A DNA stretch of 64,000 nucleotides from Augochlora pura (GCF_028453695.1 NC_135778.1:1178001-1242000), one strand, 5' to 3'. Positions 24,591 through 36,923 are shown, numbered from the stretch's first letter. The notes: generated by a model from the sequence alone, not told the origin. Numbers and translations are program-made.

Positions 24591-25259
24591 TCTTCCGAGT
24601 TTCAGCAACGGTCTCCCGTAATGACCTATAATTTCGAGCGATTTGCCTTACTCGTCGTCGAGTCAAATATTTGATAGAAAAGGAAACTATCGAACAGAAG
24701 AATCCGTTCTTCCAAGCGCCATCGATATCCCAGTTCGACTGCTACACTTCAGGACAGAAGTTTTTCCAGGCGCTACTTCTTCCGCTTTGCTTCCGGGAAA
24801 ACACTTGACATTCGTTTCCGACTAACGCGCGCGCGATGGGAATTCAGCGTAACGCAGGAAAGACTTTACGACGACACGGTTCTTGCGCCGAAGGCGAGGC
24901 TTAGTCGAGAGAGTAGAGGCGTTTAGACTGTTTATCAGCGTTCTTGCAATCACTTCGATGAATTTTCCTTATTTTCCTTCAGGATACGATGATAATCGCG
25001 CTTCGTTGAACGAGTAGAGCCGTTGAAATTTGTTGCAAATCTCGCAAGTAAAATGAATCAATGCGAGTATTAATTCTTATATAATAATTTGTTGAAAATT
25101 CAAATTATTTAAATTTATACGGACAAGTACTGTGTTTAACAGTGTTTTAAACGCGTTGGAAAAATTCTAAAAAAAATAGGACCAAGATTCTAACAAGATA
25201 TTTGCGATGTTAGTGTTCTTACTCTTCTCGTTGTATTGAAAATACTTTAAATTTCTGTC
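24591..25259. other. Intergenic, nothing recognised
   Basis: Mixed sequence without exon, element end or tandem repeat that I can support. Confidence 0.5.
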
Positions 25260-25461
25260 TTAACCCCTTGTACTATAATAACGAGTCAGACTCGTGGCGA
25301 ACGTTTTGTGCACGATTCGATAAATATGGCTGCCAATCATTTCTATCAAATCGAAACAAAATTCTCTCATGGCAAAAATCTCATGGCATCAAGGAAATAA
25401 TTAAGGACGAAACAATCGTAATCAACGTAGCTCTGAAAGATGTAACAGTGCAAGGGGTTAA
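25260..25461 (+). mobile_element. TTAA element, family B (short copy)
   Basis: Left end TTAACCCCTTGTACTATAAT, right end ACAGTGCAAGGGGTTAA. The palindrome ACGAGTCAGACTCGT sits at the same distance from the left end as in the other copies. At 202 bp it is shorter than its relatives, so an internal deletion is likely. Confidence 0.82.
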
Positions 25462-25925
25462 GGATGTTTTGGTTTTTCGAGAGAATGCAACATCGATATT
25501 ACTCTCGACCCTCGTGGGAGGGAAGTCCTGTTTCATACATCACAGAGAAAAAGTCCCGTACCTAATCCAAATTAAAAAAAAAAAAAAAAAAAACGAGTCC
25601 GAGGGTCGAAACGAGTTCCAGCGTTCGAAAGGAGAGCCGACTGTAAAATTGTTGCAGGGTCGTAAGAAACGAATGATTCCTAAATAAATTTTTCTTTCCC
25701 CGCGAAGGCACGCTCCGTGAACGAGCAATTAACCTCGGCCACGGAGGATACCGGGTTTCTTGAAGGGGTCCGTCTTTCCGGCGCGCAGACGATCTTTTAA
25801 TCCAAATTAATGCTTTTAGCGAAATTGCATGAAAGCCCGGAGCAAGGCTGTCCTTTCCATGTGCCCGTCGGCTCTCCGCTCCTCCTACGACTTCGTCCTC
25901 CTTCACCCTCTGCCCTGCCCTCCTT

Positions 25926-25953
25926 CCCCCCCCCCCCCCCCCCCCCCCCCCCC
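25926..25953. repeat. Poly-C homopolymer, 28 bases
   Basis: An uninterrupted run of C. Its exact length is uncertain in any assembly because of sequencing slippage. Confidence 0.9.
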
Positions 25954-26939
25954 GCTTCTCTTACGCCGCTCGTCTTTGCCGGGCGCGTATATCTCTTTGC
26001 CTTCTTCTCCCTTTCCGTTCTGTTTGTCCCGTGATCGATAATTTTATTCCGCGCCGCATTCTCCTTGCGGCCGACCGGACCTATACACCCGTCCTTTGTG
26101 AATCGACGGGAACGCGACCTACATTCCCGGGGCCCAATTTCATCAGGAAAGGAGATGCTCCGATGGGAGCTGAAAGGCCTCGAGGAACCCCGGCGCCGAG
26201 TTACGCCGCACGGAATAATGTTCGTTGTCGGACCGCTCGAAATCTTAGCGTTTGGTATCGCGGCGCCCCGTTGTTCCGGTGCCGGGGGTTCGAATTCTGG
26301 ACATTGAAATCGCTGCAGGATCTTCGTCGATCCGCCGTGACCGGCGGGTTTGATCGGACATCGAGACCCGACCGTCTTCCATGTCAACCATCGTCTTCCA
26401 TCTTTCGCGAATGCCGGCAACGATGCGATGCATTCGCGGGCGGACGTTTGCGATAATGTTACGTTCGAATACACGTTCGAAGCGAGCGCGATCTTTGCGC
26501 GTGCAAACGCTGCCGAGGTTGGCATCGGTGAAATATACCGATACCGACGCAACGAGATCGTCCGCCGCGGCGAGGTATTATTTCAATCATCCCCGAGGAG
26601 CAATAATCTCGCGGCAAGATCGGGGCGAGCGCGCGCGAGTATCGACCCAGTGGGAACGGATACGTACTCGAAAAGGAATCGGTTCTGCGAACCGTTCCAA
26701 AATGGTAATTGCACAATGATAAAGGCACCCTACGGGGAGATCAGATACGAAGATCGCCCTACAACTCGAGCCACGCTTATCAGCCCGGCTCTCCGAAGGA
26801 GCGGGACGAAGAATTCATTGAACTCTAACTGGCACTAGAATGGAGCGATTTAGCCTGGCCGCGTGCTCGGCCAAGCGGACCCGCGCGCGCGAGCACGCTC
26901 GTAGTCGAAACGCGAATAGTATAGCGAAAGAGGGACGGG

Positions 26940-27016
26940 GAGAGAGACGAAGACGGAGATAAAGGCGAGGGAGAGAGAGAGAGAGGGGGATAGAGGGAGA
27001 GGGAGGGAGAAGGAGA
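26940..27016. repeat. GA-rich microsatellite
   Basis: Imperfect GA/GGGA repeats with a core GAGAGAGAGAGAGAG near 26971-26985. Confidence 0.85.
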
Positions 27017-28015
27017 GGCCGTCATTTCCTTCGATCAAGAGTCCGTGCTTTCATCCAGCTCATTCCGGAGATCGTTCGTTTGGTCGTCCCTAATGCCGGA
27101 GCAATGACCTTGCAGTATTTCGCCGTGCAAACTGCAATTCATTCGGTTGTCTCCTCGCCCCCCTACCTCCCTCCCTCCCTCCCTCCCGTCTGCTCGGTCT
27201 CCTTCCAGCACGCTCGATAGCGCGGCGTGTACCCTCGCGGAGCAGAGATACACTGCCACGGTCTCTTGTGCAATCTGCAACCGTTGCAACGACCACTCGA
27301 GTGTGAACGCAACGGGGATCGGGCTTGATCGTTTTAAAGATCGAGAGACGGACTTAAAGAGGATATGCCAGATTTGCTCGCCGTCCCACCGGCCACGATT
27401 TCTCGAGGCATCGCGGGTGACTCATCGTTTCTCCCTCCACTTCGAACTATGTATCCTGCGATAACCAATCCTGCATAACCTGACATAACCTGCGATACCA
27501 AATTGCGAAATCGATTCTCGAAACGTTCTTTGGAAATGCGAACCGATCGATTAATCGGATGATCTATGATTTTTTTATTTCGCGAACAGTGAAATCGCGA
27601 AGACGCGTCGCGAATATCCTTCGTACGAGACTAAGTTGCGACCTTCGAATTCCTGTAACTCGGTGTGAGAAAATCTTGCGAGGCTCTGCCCGAGCTCGTT
27701 TCAAAGGTTGAAATCTCCACTTTCACGCGTGCGGAGTTTAGCCTAAAGTGCAGCGAGGAATTGGCATTGCTCTTGTGCAATTCTTAGTGCTTCACGGGTT
27801 CGGAACTGTCGAAGAGGTTTGACATATTAATTGACGAATACCGTTTACAAAAATTTGATCAATATCGACATGATTTGGTTAAGCGATGCTGAAACTAAAT
27901 AGTAAGAAATTGATTCGAAACTAACAATTTGATTCTATCGTTCGAGACGATGATCTCGTCTTTACGATTATCACTGAAACGTCGGTCTACAATTTGGATA
28001 AAATATATTCAAAGC

Positions 28016-28245
28016 TTAACCCTTTGCAGTCGAGGCAGTTTTAACTGGAAATCAAAAATATTTCTTCAGACTTACAGTGTTCCCATTTTATATAATTTAG
28101 AGCATATTATACATTATAAAATCGAATTTTGTGACTCCGTGCAGCAGTTAACAGCTCTTTAACAATCTTCTAAATACAAGTAAATTTGATAAAAATTATA
28201 GCACCATCATTTCTAGTTATTTCTAGTTAAATTGCTTAAAAGTTG
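28016..28245 (-). mobile_element. TTAA element, family A (inverted, right end decayed)
   Basis: It begins TTAACCCTTTGCAGTCGAGG and continues CTGGAAATCAAAAATATTT, which aligns with the reverse complement of the right end of the element at 5839-6089 (CTGCAAATCAAAAATCATTT). Further alignable blocks run into the middle. The far end is too degraded to place exactly. Confidence 0.6.
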
Positions 28246-30364
28246 ACCGCGCTTTTTCGACAGGTATCTATCGAGAGACTTTAACGTTTTCTCGACCAAA
28301 CGAGAAACAGAGATGTGAAAGAGAAATCATGGAAGACAAACGCGCGGACGTTCTAAGATTCTCCGACGAGCATCCCCAAAATTCGGTGGAGCATTCCACA
28401 GGTTTTAACGAACGTCCGACCGGAGGCGGAGCTCGGTATTTATCGGATGAAAATGCTCGCGATTTGCGGAACGCATGGCACACGTAAAAGAGCATAGCAG
28501 CGACTCTACGGGGCAACCTGGCCGCCGCCGACGGCCGGCCGCTATCGCGAATAATCAGCTGGCGTGTCGGCGGAAGCGTCTTCGCGTCGTGCGGCATGCG
28601 GCGCGCGGGGCGCGGGGCGCGCGCGTTTCGACGTTTCATTTCTCTCGCGAAATCGCGAGTAATCGCGGGAACGGCCGGGTTATTTGCAGAACTCGCGACT
28701 TGATGAATACGAATTCCAGGGGATCGTGAGCAATTTCCTTGCTGCAAAACAGAGATTGTGATTCTAGCGTGAATCATCCTCATTCTGGCTCGCTCGCTCT
28801 CTAGCTCGCTCTCTAGCTCGCTAGCTCGCTCGCTAGCGCCCGGGATGCCCCTAACTTATCGGCCACGTGGTTCCCGGAGGATTGCATTCCAGGGACTCGA
28901 CTAGTTTTTGCTATGCTAAGCTCGCTGAATGGGAGGATGCCCGGGCACCTGGCGGCAGTATCCACCAATCAAGCTTCTTGCCGGGAAGGACGCTCTCGGC
29001 AGACGTCAGGAATGGCGGAGAGGATCCCGTTCGGGAGAAGGACGGCGAAGCCCGGCCTGCTGCGCCGAGTCTGATTACGAAACCGATGGAAACAAAAAAC
29101 CGTATCGGTATTGGGCCGCCGACGATCCAACCGGATAAAAAGAAAGAGAGTAGTGTGTGGTCGCTCCCCTAGCTAGGGGAAGGATCCAGCCGTAGGGTAT
29201 GTGGCTGCTCGGGATTGACGTTCTCGGGGCTGGCCCTTAACGAACCTCTAATGCCCGGCGGCGGGGAGAGGGAGAGGGTTCCACGATCCCGAGCCGCGCC
29301 GAGCCGAGCTGCGCGCCGGCCGAAAGCGACACCGAATTCCCCGGCGTTTAACCCGGTGCGTTAACCTTTCTGAAACCGAAGCAATTGCACTCATTGTCCG
29401 GGAACGATAGCTGCCGGGACGCGGCCGCCGCCGCTGCCGCCGCTGCCTCTCGCAAGACGAGGCCGAGGGAACAATGAAGACGGGACGGGGAGGGAAAAGC
29501 CGAAGGGAGAGAACAACCGGTGGGAGCGCCGGCGAGGCGAAGGATGAGTGATTCAACGTTTAATTGGACGTGTACTCTTTTCTCTTTTCCTTTTTTGTTT
29601 TTTACCGAGACCCTTCGCGCTCCGGCACGCGATGGTGGGTGCGACTAGCCAGAAAAGAAACGCTGCCGAGGGGCGAGAGAGCGCGAGGCAGACGCGAGGC
29701 GCGTTTGCCCTTTTCTACGCTCGCGGTGCCCGTTCTCTCGCGTCTACTACGCGTGGCCCTGTTCCGCGGGAAGACACGCCGGAGGTATGCGTGTCACGCG
29801 GCACCCGTGGAAGGTTAACAAACACGGTCACCGCTAATTGACTTTTTAACCGGTAATTAAGCGGCCAGCTTCGCCGCACGATACCGTTGCCCGTTGCGTT
29901 GCGCCACTGTTCGGCTCGCGAGCCGAAACCAGATGCCGCGCGCGGCGTACGATTTTCGTGGATCTCGGACGGAGCGAAACTGGGACGGGTCGCCGGTGAA
30001 ACGGTGGTTCTCTGTCCTGCGAAAGAATGATTCACGGACCACTTTCACTGCGCTCGGGGCTTTGCAGCGGCGGAACCGATCCATCGGCACGCGCGTCGTC
30101 CTTTCTGCTCGACTCTCTCTCTCTCTCTCTCCAGCGCCGGCGTCTTAATGACTCCTTTGCTCGTGTCTAGTTTCTTTCCAAAGTTCTAGTTTCTTTCCAA
30201 ATCGGTTTAGGTTAAGCACAGTGTTCTTTTCATAGCTGCTCTAATTACGGGTTCGACGACCGACAGTGTCCCAAACGTAGAGAAGGATAGCGATTGCAAA
30301 AGAAAGCAAAAGCCTTCGTACAAACTTGATCTTTTATATAAGAAAATCTATATACCTTATTTTT
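28246..30364. other. Intergenic, no gene recognised
   Basis: GC-rich in parts. Holds the CTAGCTCG tandem block at 28786-28838, the palindrome CCCCTAGCTAGGGG near 29166-29179, a CT tract near 30113-30131, and a 16-bp direct repeat CTAGTTTCTTTCCAAA near 30167-30201. Confidence 0.5.
28786..28838. repeat. CTAGCTCG/CTCG tandem block
   Basis: Alternating CTAGCTCG and CGCTCTCTAG units over about 50 bases. Confidence 0.8.
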
Positions 30365-30464
30365 NNNNNNNNNNNNNNNNNNNNNNNNNNNNNNNNNNNN
30401 NNNNNNNNNNNNNNNNNNNNNNNNNNNNNNNNNNNNNNNNNNNNNNNNNNNNNNNNNNNNNNNN
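30365..30464. other. Assembly gap (100 N)
   Basis: Exactly 100 N, the default size for a gap of unknown length. The right flank starts with two copies of a 15-bp unit CTACGAYGACTTCGG, suggesting the gap falls in a tandem repeat. Confidence 0.98.
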
Positions 30465-30733
30465 CTACGATGACTTCGGCTACGACGACTTCGGCGCCGG
30501 CCGCGCAATTATGGATCACCCGGGTTAATTACAGCCGGCCTAATTTTATGGCCGCACTTTACGTCCATTACGATAGTAATGGGTCAGGGATAATGCGAAT
30601 ATAATTACTTACAGCGGCGATTTTTAACCCCGGCTAATGCCCTTCGAACGGCCACTATTTGGTAGCCGGAAAGTGTCCTGTCGACAAATCGACCGTAATG
30701 CAGTCATAAAGTCTGTTACACGTAAAGAGGATA
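30465..30733. other. Non-coding stretch with homeodomain-type motifs
   Basis: After the 15-bp repeat comes GGTTAATTACAG, then CCTAATTTTATGGCCGC and CATTACGATAGTAATG. This is a compact group of TAAT/ATTA cores with one TTTATGGCC site of the posterior-Hox type. It is listed as possible regulatory DNA, not as a proven enhancer. Confidence 0.25.
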
Positions 30734-31014
30734 TTAACGCTAAGCCTAGCGACGGGTCAAACGGGCCTTTGACAATTTTCCGGCAAAAATTCTTACATGC
30801 AATTATTTATTTTTACCGAAAAATATGCACAGCTTGCAACTTGATCTACCCGCTAATTTACTTTTTGCACGAAATTATTCCACTCGCACATCAAATCGTA
30901 TTAAATACTGCATCTCGCTATGACATAAATTCATCATAAATTCATCACGACATAAATTACTCATCGACGATGGGTTTAGTATTACGGTAGGAAGTACGGT
31001 AGGTTTCGTATTAA
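30734..31014 (+). mobile_element. TTAA element, family E
   Basis: TTAA on both sides. Left end TTAACGCTAAGCCTAGCGAC; right end in reverse TTAATACGAAACCTACCG, with a second inward copy ACTAAACCCATCGTCGATG. The ends resemble those around 23344-23811. AT-rich interior; 281 bp. Confidence 0.55.
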
Positions 31015-32222
31015 CGTGGAAACGATCGTGTTTTCTCGTGCACGGCAAGAGAATGTAATTCCGCAAGAAAGTGGAAATTCTTTCGGCTGGATTATTCCGC
31101 TAATATTTTCCTGAACTGCTTCTAACTCTGTTATTTTTAATAAACGCTTAAGTAATTCCCATTTACGATCCTTGATCGCGTGCTTTCCGCCAGGGGTAGT
31201 ACTGTAAAATACAAGGTACGAGCGTTTCTACTGCGGATTACTTAGCCCGGCAAAGTTCGTTACCCGCCCAGATTCACGATTTATATTTCCGTAGACCTTC
31301 TGCTCCCTCTCTCTCTCTCTCTCTTTTTCTCTGTTCCGCGCAAAACGCAGCGTTTCATTTAACACGGCGAGCCGGTTGCTCGTGCAGTTAAATTCTAATT
31401 GAAAAAAGGATGAGAGGAAAAATCGCGGGGGCAACTCGGCACACGGAACCGTATTTCCGGGAAGCTGAACAAAGACACTGCGCGACAATCCGCGCGTTTA
31501 ACGTCCGCCGGGGAACGTCGGAGCATTTATCCGTTTGCTCTCTCTCCCTCTCTCTCCCTCTCTCTCCCTCTCTCTCGACGCGGGACGGCCAGGTGTAGTT
31601 TTTCCCTCGTCAGCTTCATTATCTTCGCGAGACACGTCTTCTGTGTCCGATGCAATAAGATTGCCGGACAGAACGGACGCGGAGACGGGAAGGGTGCGGA
31701 AGGGGGGGGGGGCGGAGGGGGAAACGACGAGGGCGGCAAAGGGGAGACGGTCGAGTTCTTTGGACGGGGACTGTGGAGCAGTGCTCCGCGGAAAATTTAT
31801 AGGAAAAATATTTCAAATGCTATCTTGGACGGCCCCCGTCTCCTACACAGTTTAAATGGAATCTCTTGATTTTGTATCGCGAATTGTATCTAAAACGTTT
31901 CCGGACCATAATGTTATCCGTCTCGGAAAAACTGTTTCTGGGAAAGCTAGTTACGATTTATTGGGAAATGAATTATTATTCATATATCAATATATATATT
32001 ATATATATATTGGTAAATGATATCAACCTGTATAGGGTTGAATCAATTTATTAAATGTTAGAAAGTCTGGCTGACCTGTGTTCTCCGAAATGTTACAAAT
32101 GCTGTTCGTTGCTCAAAAGTGTGAAATCTGTAGGACCGATTCCCATGAAACCATTCATGTTAATGTCCTTCGAGGAAGAATGAGTCCGAATTTCCAGGGA
32201 AGAAAGTCAAACCTGACCGACT
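31015..32222. other. Intergenic with CT and G-rich repeats
   Basis: CT tracts at about 31307-31325 and 31539-31576, a G-rich stretch near 31700-31720, and an AT stretch near 31990-32010. No gene recognised. Confidence 0.5.
31539..31576. repeat. 10-bp tandem repeat TCTCTCCCTC
   Basis: Nearly four copies of a CT-rich decamer in a row. Confidence 0.85.
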
Positions 32223-32464
32223 TTAACCCTTAGCGGTCCTATGTCGAGTCACACTCGACATAGATACGAACTCCAATGTTCATCGATAGACTCTATACTA
32301 CCATCATACTTGGCTAAAAGTTAATTAATATGCACTGTCATTTAGCTGGAACAATAATGACGAATGGAAAAGAAATACCTTTCACAAGGAAATCACGAAA
32401 ATTAAGGATTCGACAAAATTCAAAATAAACACTACCATGCGGATAACGGACCGCAAAGGGTTAA
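32223..32464 (+). mobile_element. TTAA element, family I, with GTCGAGTCACACTCGAC palindrome
   Basis: Left end TTAACCCTTAGCGGTCCTAT; right end in reverse TTAACCCTTTGCGGTCCGTT, matching at 17 of the first 20 positions. A near-perfect palindrome TATGTCGAGTCACACTCGACATA lies about 18 bases inside the left end; only the central base is unpaired. Length 242 bp; non-coding. Confidence 0.8.
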
Positions 32465-32982
32465 ATCTAATGGATTCTAAACATCTCAGTTAACAAGCTA
32501 TTACTAGAAGTCTCCGTCAGGTGTCAGACTCGCGAAGGTGCGGAAGAAATTGAAAGAAAATCTCTGGTCGAAGGAAGACGGACTAGTTATTTATTTACGA
32601 TTCCAAATAACATTTCAGCCAGCTCCGCGGAAGAGGGTTGTGTAGGTGCGCAGAGCCAACTTGTTTCTTTGTCTCTTCCTCCTCCTCCCCTCCCGTTTGG
32701 CGTGGTTCCCCAGCAGCCGTCCCCGTCGCGGGCGTTTTCTTTCTCCGGGGTTCCTTTCTTTATTTCCACCCCGCCGTTGTCTCCTGTCTCCGGTTAACGT
32801 CGCGAGTCACGTCGTGTCAGGAGGGTTTTGCGAACCGCCGGATGACTGCCGGCGGGTGATACGTCGCTTCCTCGCGTGACGTCAACCCCATCGCGGAAGA
32901 AAAGCGGCTGACGGTGTAGGTGAACGGTCTGCGGAAGAGCGCCGCGAAGAACAACCGGGGCAGGGTTGGACGGGGGGACACG

Positions 32983-33026
32983 GGCGAGGGCGAGGACGAG
33001 GGCGAGGACGAGGGCGGCGAGGGCGG
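32983..33026. repeat. Purine-rich tandem repeat GGCGAGGACGAG
   Basis: Three to four imperfect copies of a 12-bp unit; in frame it would read as a run of acidic and glycine residues, but no gene context supports translation. Confidence 0.8.
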
Positions 33027-33128
33027 GGCAGGGTCAACGCCGCGAAAAGCTCCCTTAGATGCGCCAGAGGGGCTCAGCGTTACAAATGACCGCGGCGCTA
33101 TGCATATCCAACCAGACTACCCGAACAC

Positions 33129-33131
<3 letters not shown>

Positions 33132-33162
<31 letters not shown>
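33132..33162. repeat. (GA)n microsatellite
   Basis: An uninterrupted AG run of about 30 bases. Confidence 0.92.
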
Positions 33163-33166
<4 letters not shown>

Positions 33167-33465
33167 CGGCCTCCTCAACCCCCCGGAGTTGAGAAACATC
33201 CCTCGTCCTCTAATACGTCACTGACGAAGTTCCGGGACGGTTCTGTCCCTTTTCCCCGTTTTTCGCCCTCCTTTATTTCCCGGCGTACTTAATGGCCGCG
33301 ACAAGTGCCATTATTGGAAAATTTGTTTTCCTCGTCTCATGAAATTACGGGAACTTCGGGGGGGGGTGGGACGAGATGCATTCCGTACCGCCGAACTTCC
33401 GCCGTTCAATGCGCCCGCCGTTCTCCCTCCGACTTTGTTAGGAATGATTATCCACAGCCTCTCCC

Positions 33466-33489
33466 CTCTCTCTCTCTCTCTCTCTCTCT
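33466..33489. repeat. (CT)n microsatellite
   Basis: A CT run of about 24 bases. Confidence 0.9.
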
Positions 33490-33598
33490 ATCTTTTTTAG
33501 ATTGTCTCTTTTCCTCGCTCTCTTGTGAAAACTTCCGTTTTTGTGCAAGGGGAAGTTTGATAGTTTGATAGTTTATTAAAGTCTAAGAGAAGCCCCGG

Positions 33599-33623
33599 CC
33601 CCCCCCCCCCCCCCCCCCCCCCC
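33599..33623. repeat. Poly-C homopolymer
   Basis: A run of about 25 C followed by GCCCCC. Confidence 0.9.
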
Positions 33624-34107
33624 GCCCCCGTGTAATATCCGGAGCCTCGTATGACGCATCTCATTCGCGAAATTGCACGGCCTTTGCGCCCCCTCTTTTT
33701 TTCGGTACTTTGGCTGAAAGGAATTTTTACATAAATTTGTGTAGGACAGGAGGTACCCGGAAGAAATGAAACGGCAGAAAATTCGATATCTCGCGATGCA
33801 GAGAACCAACTCTCCCGTCCCCCGTCCCCCGTCCCCCCCATCGAGTCCCCAGATTTCCGTCTGGCAACGTCCCCTATTATTCTTTATCGGGGCAGTTGTC
33901 CTCGCCGGGCACGGTGAACGGGGAAACGGATCGTCTCTCGTTGCCGAAGAAAAAAGAAAGGGAACAAAGCGATACAGCGACGCCGATAATTCCTGATCAG
34001 CGTTTCGCTTTAAGATTTATCGGCTCGACGCCTATTTCGCGGAACGTGAAAATAAATGGAGACGATTTCCCTTGAATATCGTCGACGGATCTCTCGCTTT
34101 CCCCACC

Positions 34108-34162
34108 CCTCTCTCTCTCTTTTTCTCTCTGTTTCTCTCTATATATATCTCTCTCTGTCTCT
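34108..34162. repeat. CT-rich microsatellite with TATATATA insert
   Basis: CT repeats interrupted by TTTTT and by ATATATATAT. Confidence 0.85.
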
Positions 34163-36606
34163 CTTGCAACCCCTCCCCCCAAAACCTGTTGATACGTCGC
34201 CGAACGGCGTGTATAGGAGAGTAACAAATATACGGAAAGTAGAATTGCAACTGTGACCGTGCTTTATGTGCGAGCGACAGCGATTGCTTCCTCCGGTTTT
34301 TTCCCGCCCCCGGTAACGGTGATAAAGGCGCGCGCGCGCCGACGAAATAAAGAGTGAAAAATGTTGTTACCTATCGTAATCCATGTTTCAATTTTTAACA
34401 GGCGTTCTTTAGCTCTCTCTCTCACTCTCTCTCTCTCCCTCTCTCTGTCCCCGCTTACCCGTTTCAATGTCAGTTTTGATGGACGTCGTAAAATCCTGCC
34501 GATAAAAATATTCCTTTCCCGTCTCGCGATCCTCGAATGCTGACCCTTCGACTCTGTCCCGTTTGCCCTGCTGCGCGCGAATCGAACGACGACCTTGCAA
34601 TTAATAGCGCTCGCATACTGTGTTGCACGTGCGGGCCACCGCGAGCACGTTTTCGACGCGATTCGTTTTCTATTTAAGGTCGAAACGAAACGAAACTGAC
34701 TTTATCGTGACGTTTTTATTTGCTAAAAATCGGTGTAATGGAACGCTTAAAAAATGTATTAATTTTTCCTCAGTTGTAATCATATTTGTGATACGGAAGA
34801 GGAATTTGTTCACAGATCCGACCGACAAAATATTTAATTCGTATATCATCGATTCGCGATCACGTGAACCCAAACTTTCTGCGAATCTATTTATTCGAAG
34901 ACGAAGTTGCTAAAATAAATACAAGTTTGTTACATTTTCTTTCCGGAATTTTTCAAGTCTCCTCACGGAATAAGCGCACAAAGACCTATCCGCCAGATTC
35001 GGACGGGAGATTGCCGGCGCTATTATTCGACTCGGTAGTTAAGCAGTTAGCTCGCGACTCGTAGAAGCGAATCGAGAGAAGGTCGTCGCATGAATGACAA
35101 AAGCGGAAGATAAGCATCTGGGAAAAGAAGCCGGGCTAATTTCCACAGGGATGAGGGGATGAGGAGCAAGAAGGGAGAGCGTGACGGCGGAAGGGATCCG
35201 GAAAGGTAACGCGGCGTTGACCTTCGCGGGGTAGGGAACGAAAAGATGGGACGCGATCGCGTTTGCATGCAAATGCGGAGCGGGCGCGAGCGAGCGGCAC
35301 GCGGTAAATGTTTCTGCACGATAAAAGTCTTGTAGCGGCGCGGCAGCCATAGCGCGAATTTACGTGCTTCTCCTGCGCCATCCCCGCAGGCCCTTCCGCT
35401 CCCTTCTGGCAGAAACGTTGAGCTTATACGGTCGCTAAGTGTCTGCAGATATATGTATATGAACGGGGCCAGGCGGGTACGTACGAGGCACTTCGGTGCA
35501 TCCGAATTATTAAGAGCCCCTAAGCCACTCTTACCAAGCCCCCTCCCCCCTCACCCCCGCGCGCCGCCCTCGGCCCACATTCTGTGTCCTGTCCGTTACA
35601 TTATCAAAGACGGGAGTAGCTCGTAACCAAGAGGAATTTTTTAAACGTCACCCGCTCGGGGTTAGTGTCGACTGATTCTTTTAATTTCGCCAAATGGAAA
35701 TGGGCGGAACGTTTGAAGATGCACTCCGTTGTATGCAGTTGGACACGCTTGTGCAAGCATCGATAGAGATTAACAATTACTGTTTATGTAGAAAAATTAT
35801 TTTTCCAACGGAATATTATTTTATATCGTCGCATTCGTATCGCTGGTTTATGAAAATTTAATAAAATTTTCACCAACTGCAAAGGGTGAGAAGGACTTTT
35901 CAAGATCTCAGATTATACTTTCAAATATTGCTAATTTTTGAATGACATGTAAAAGAAGTTAGAGCAGCTTACGACGACAAGCGACCGATAAAATTCGACG
36001 GCGGCACGAAGGTCGAGGAAAGCCGACAATGTTGATCCGCTGAAACAAAGAGGGCCCCGTGGCCAAAAGAGCGGAGCAACGATTTCCTGGACCTACATTT
36101 TCCGCGCGATTGACTGCGCGCCCGATGCTATCTACCTGCTTCCCGATTACAACAATGCTCCCTTCAGCAGGTTCAAGCACGCGTGCTCATGCCCCTCTCA
36201 ACTAGCAATTATCTCGACACGCTTCAGAAAGGATCACCCGGCGAGGGGTGCGAAACAGCCGATCCTGTTCCCGATCGGTGGGGTGTGCGCGTGTGTATGC
36301 ACGCGAGCGAGCGCGCGCCCGCGCCAGTTTCCTGGCTCGAAAAACACGTTTCTCCGAAGGGCGGGCGCGATCGTTCCGCAAGCTGGAAAAGGGATCCAGC
36401 CCTCCGGGGAGAAGGACGGGTTCGGCAGAGGGGTGGGAGGGGGGAGGGGGGAGGGGGGCAAATGGCTGACGGTGTACGGAGTCGCGTTGAGCCAGATGGA
36501 TCGGCGATCGTTTGTCGTTCTTAACGCCACAGGAGGGGGCTCAACGACCGCGTTGATATTCACCGACTGATGCCGGAAAAATTACCCGATTAGTTGGTGC
36601 ACTCTA

Positions 36607-36823
36607 CCCCCCCCCCCGTACACCCGTTCCTCCCCCCACCTTTCGAGAATTTCCTCTCGCAGTTGGTTGGTCCCCACCACCGATCTTGCCGGAGCAAGCC
36701 TCGACCAATCTGGCCCAGTTCTCGGCGAGCTATCCGCCCCGCGCGTAATACGCTCTCATTAATTAGGATTTTCGGAGTGGGGGAAATTAACGCGAGCCGA
36801 CTAAAACCACCAAGACGGGGGGG
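36607..36823. repeat. Left copy of gap-flanking duplication
   Basis: It runs from poly-C through GTACACCCG to AAGACGGGGGG just before the N run. It is almost identical to 36924-37148; I see two substitutions (CTTGCC versus CCTGCC, GGCGAG versus GGCTAG) plus homopolymer length differences. Confidence 0.9.
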
Positions 36824-36923
36824 NNNNNNNNNNNNNNNNNNNNNNNNNNNNNNNNNNNNNNNNNNNNNNNNNNNNNNNNNNNNNNNNNNNNNNNNNNNNN
36901 NNNNNNNNNNNNNNNNNNNNNNN
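36824..36923. other. Assembly gap (100 N)
   Basis: Exactly 100 N between poly-G on the left and poly-C on the right, bounded by two near-identical 217-225 bp segments. Confidence 0.98.

Larger units (their letters stand above)
25462..28015. other. Intergenic with homopolymers and GA tract
   Basis: Includes a poly-A run near 25574-25592, a poly-C run (25926-25953), a GA-rich tract (26940-27016), and CATAACCTGACATAACC at 27474-27490. The 251-codon minus frame at 25797-26552 reads through the poly-C run as polyglycine and is not credible as a gene. Confidence 0.55.
32465..36606. other. Intergenic, dense simple repeats, no gene recognised
   Basis: Holds GAGGGCGAGGAC repeats (32983-33026), a GA run (33132-33162), a CT run (33466-33489), a poly-C run (33599-33623), CT/TATA tracts (34108-34162 and 34412-34445), a perfect TGACGTCA (32877-32884), and the palindrome TTTGCATGCAAA (35262-35273). 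Confidence 0.5.

Noticed and set aside
26275..26300. tRNA-like GGGTTCGAATTC (B-box resemblance)
   Set aside because: No A-box, no pairing acceptor stem and no anticodon arm at the proper distances.
25797..26552. 251-codon minus-strand open frame
   Set aside because: It reads through a 28-base poly-C run as polyglycine, is arginine-rich and low in complexity, and shows no domain or splice signals. It is a chance frame in GC-rich DNA.
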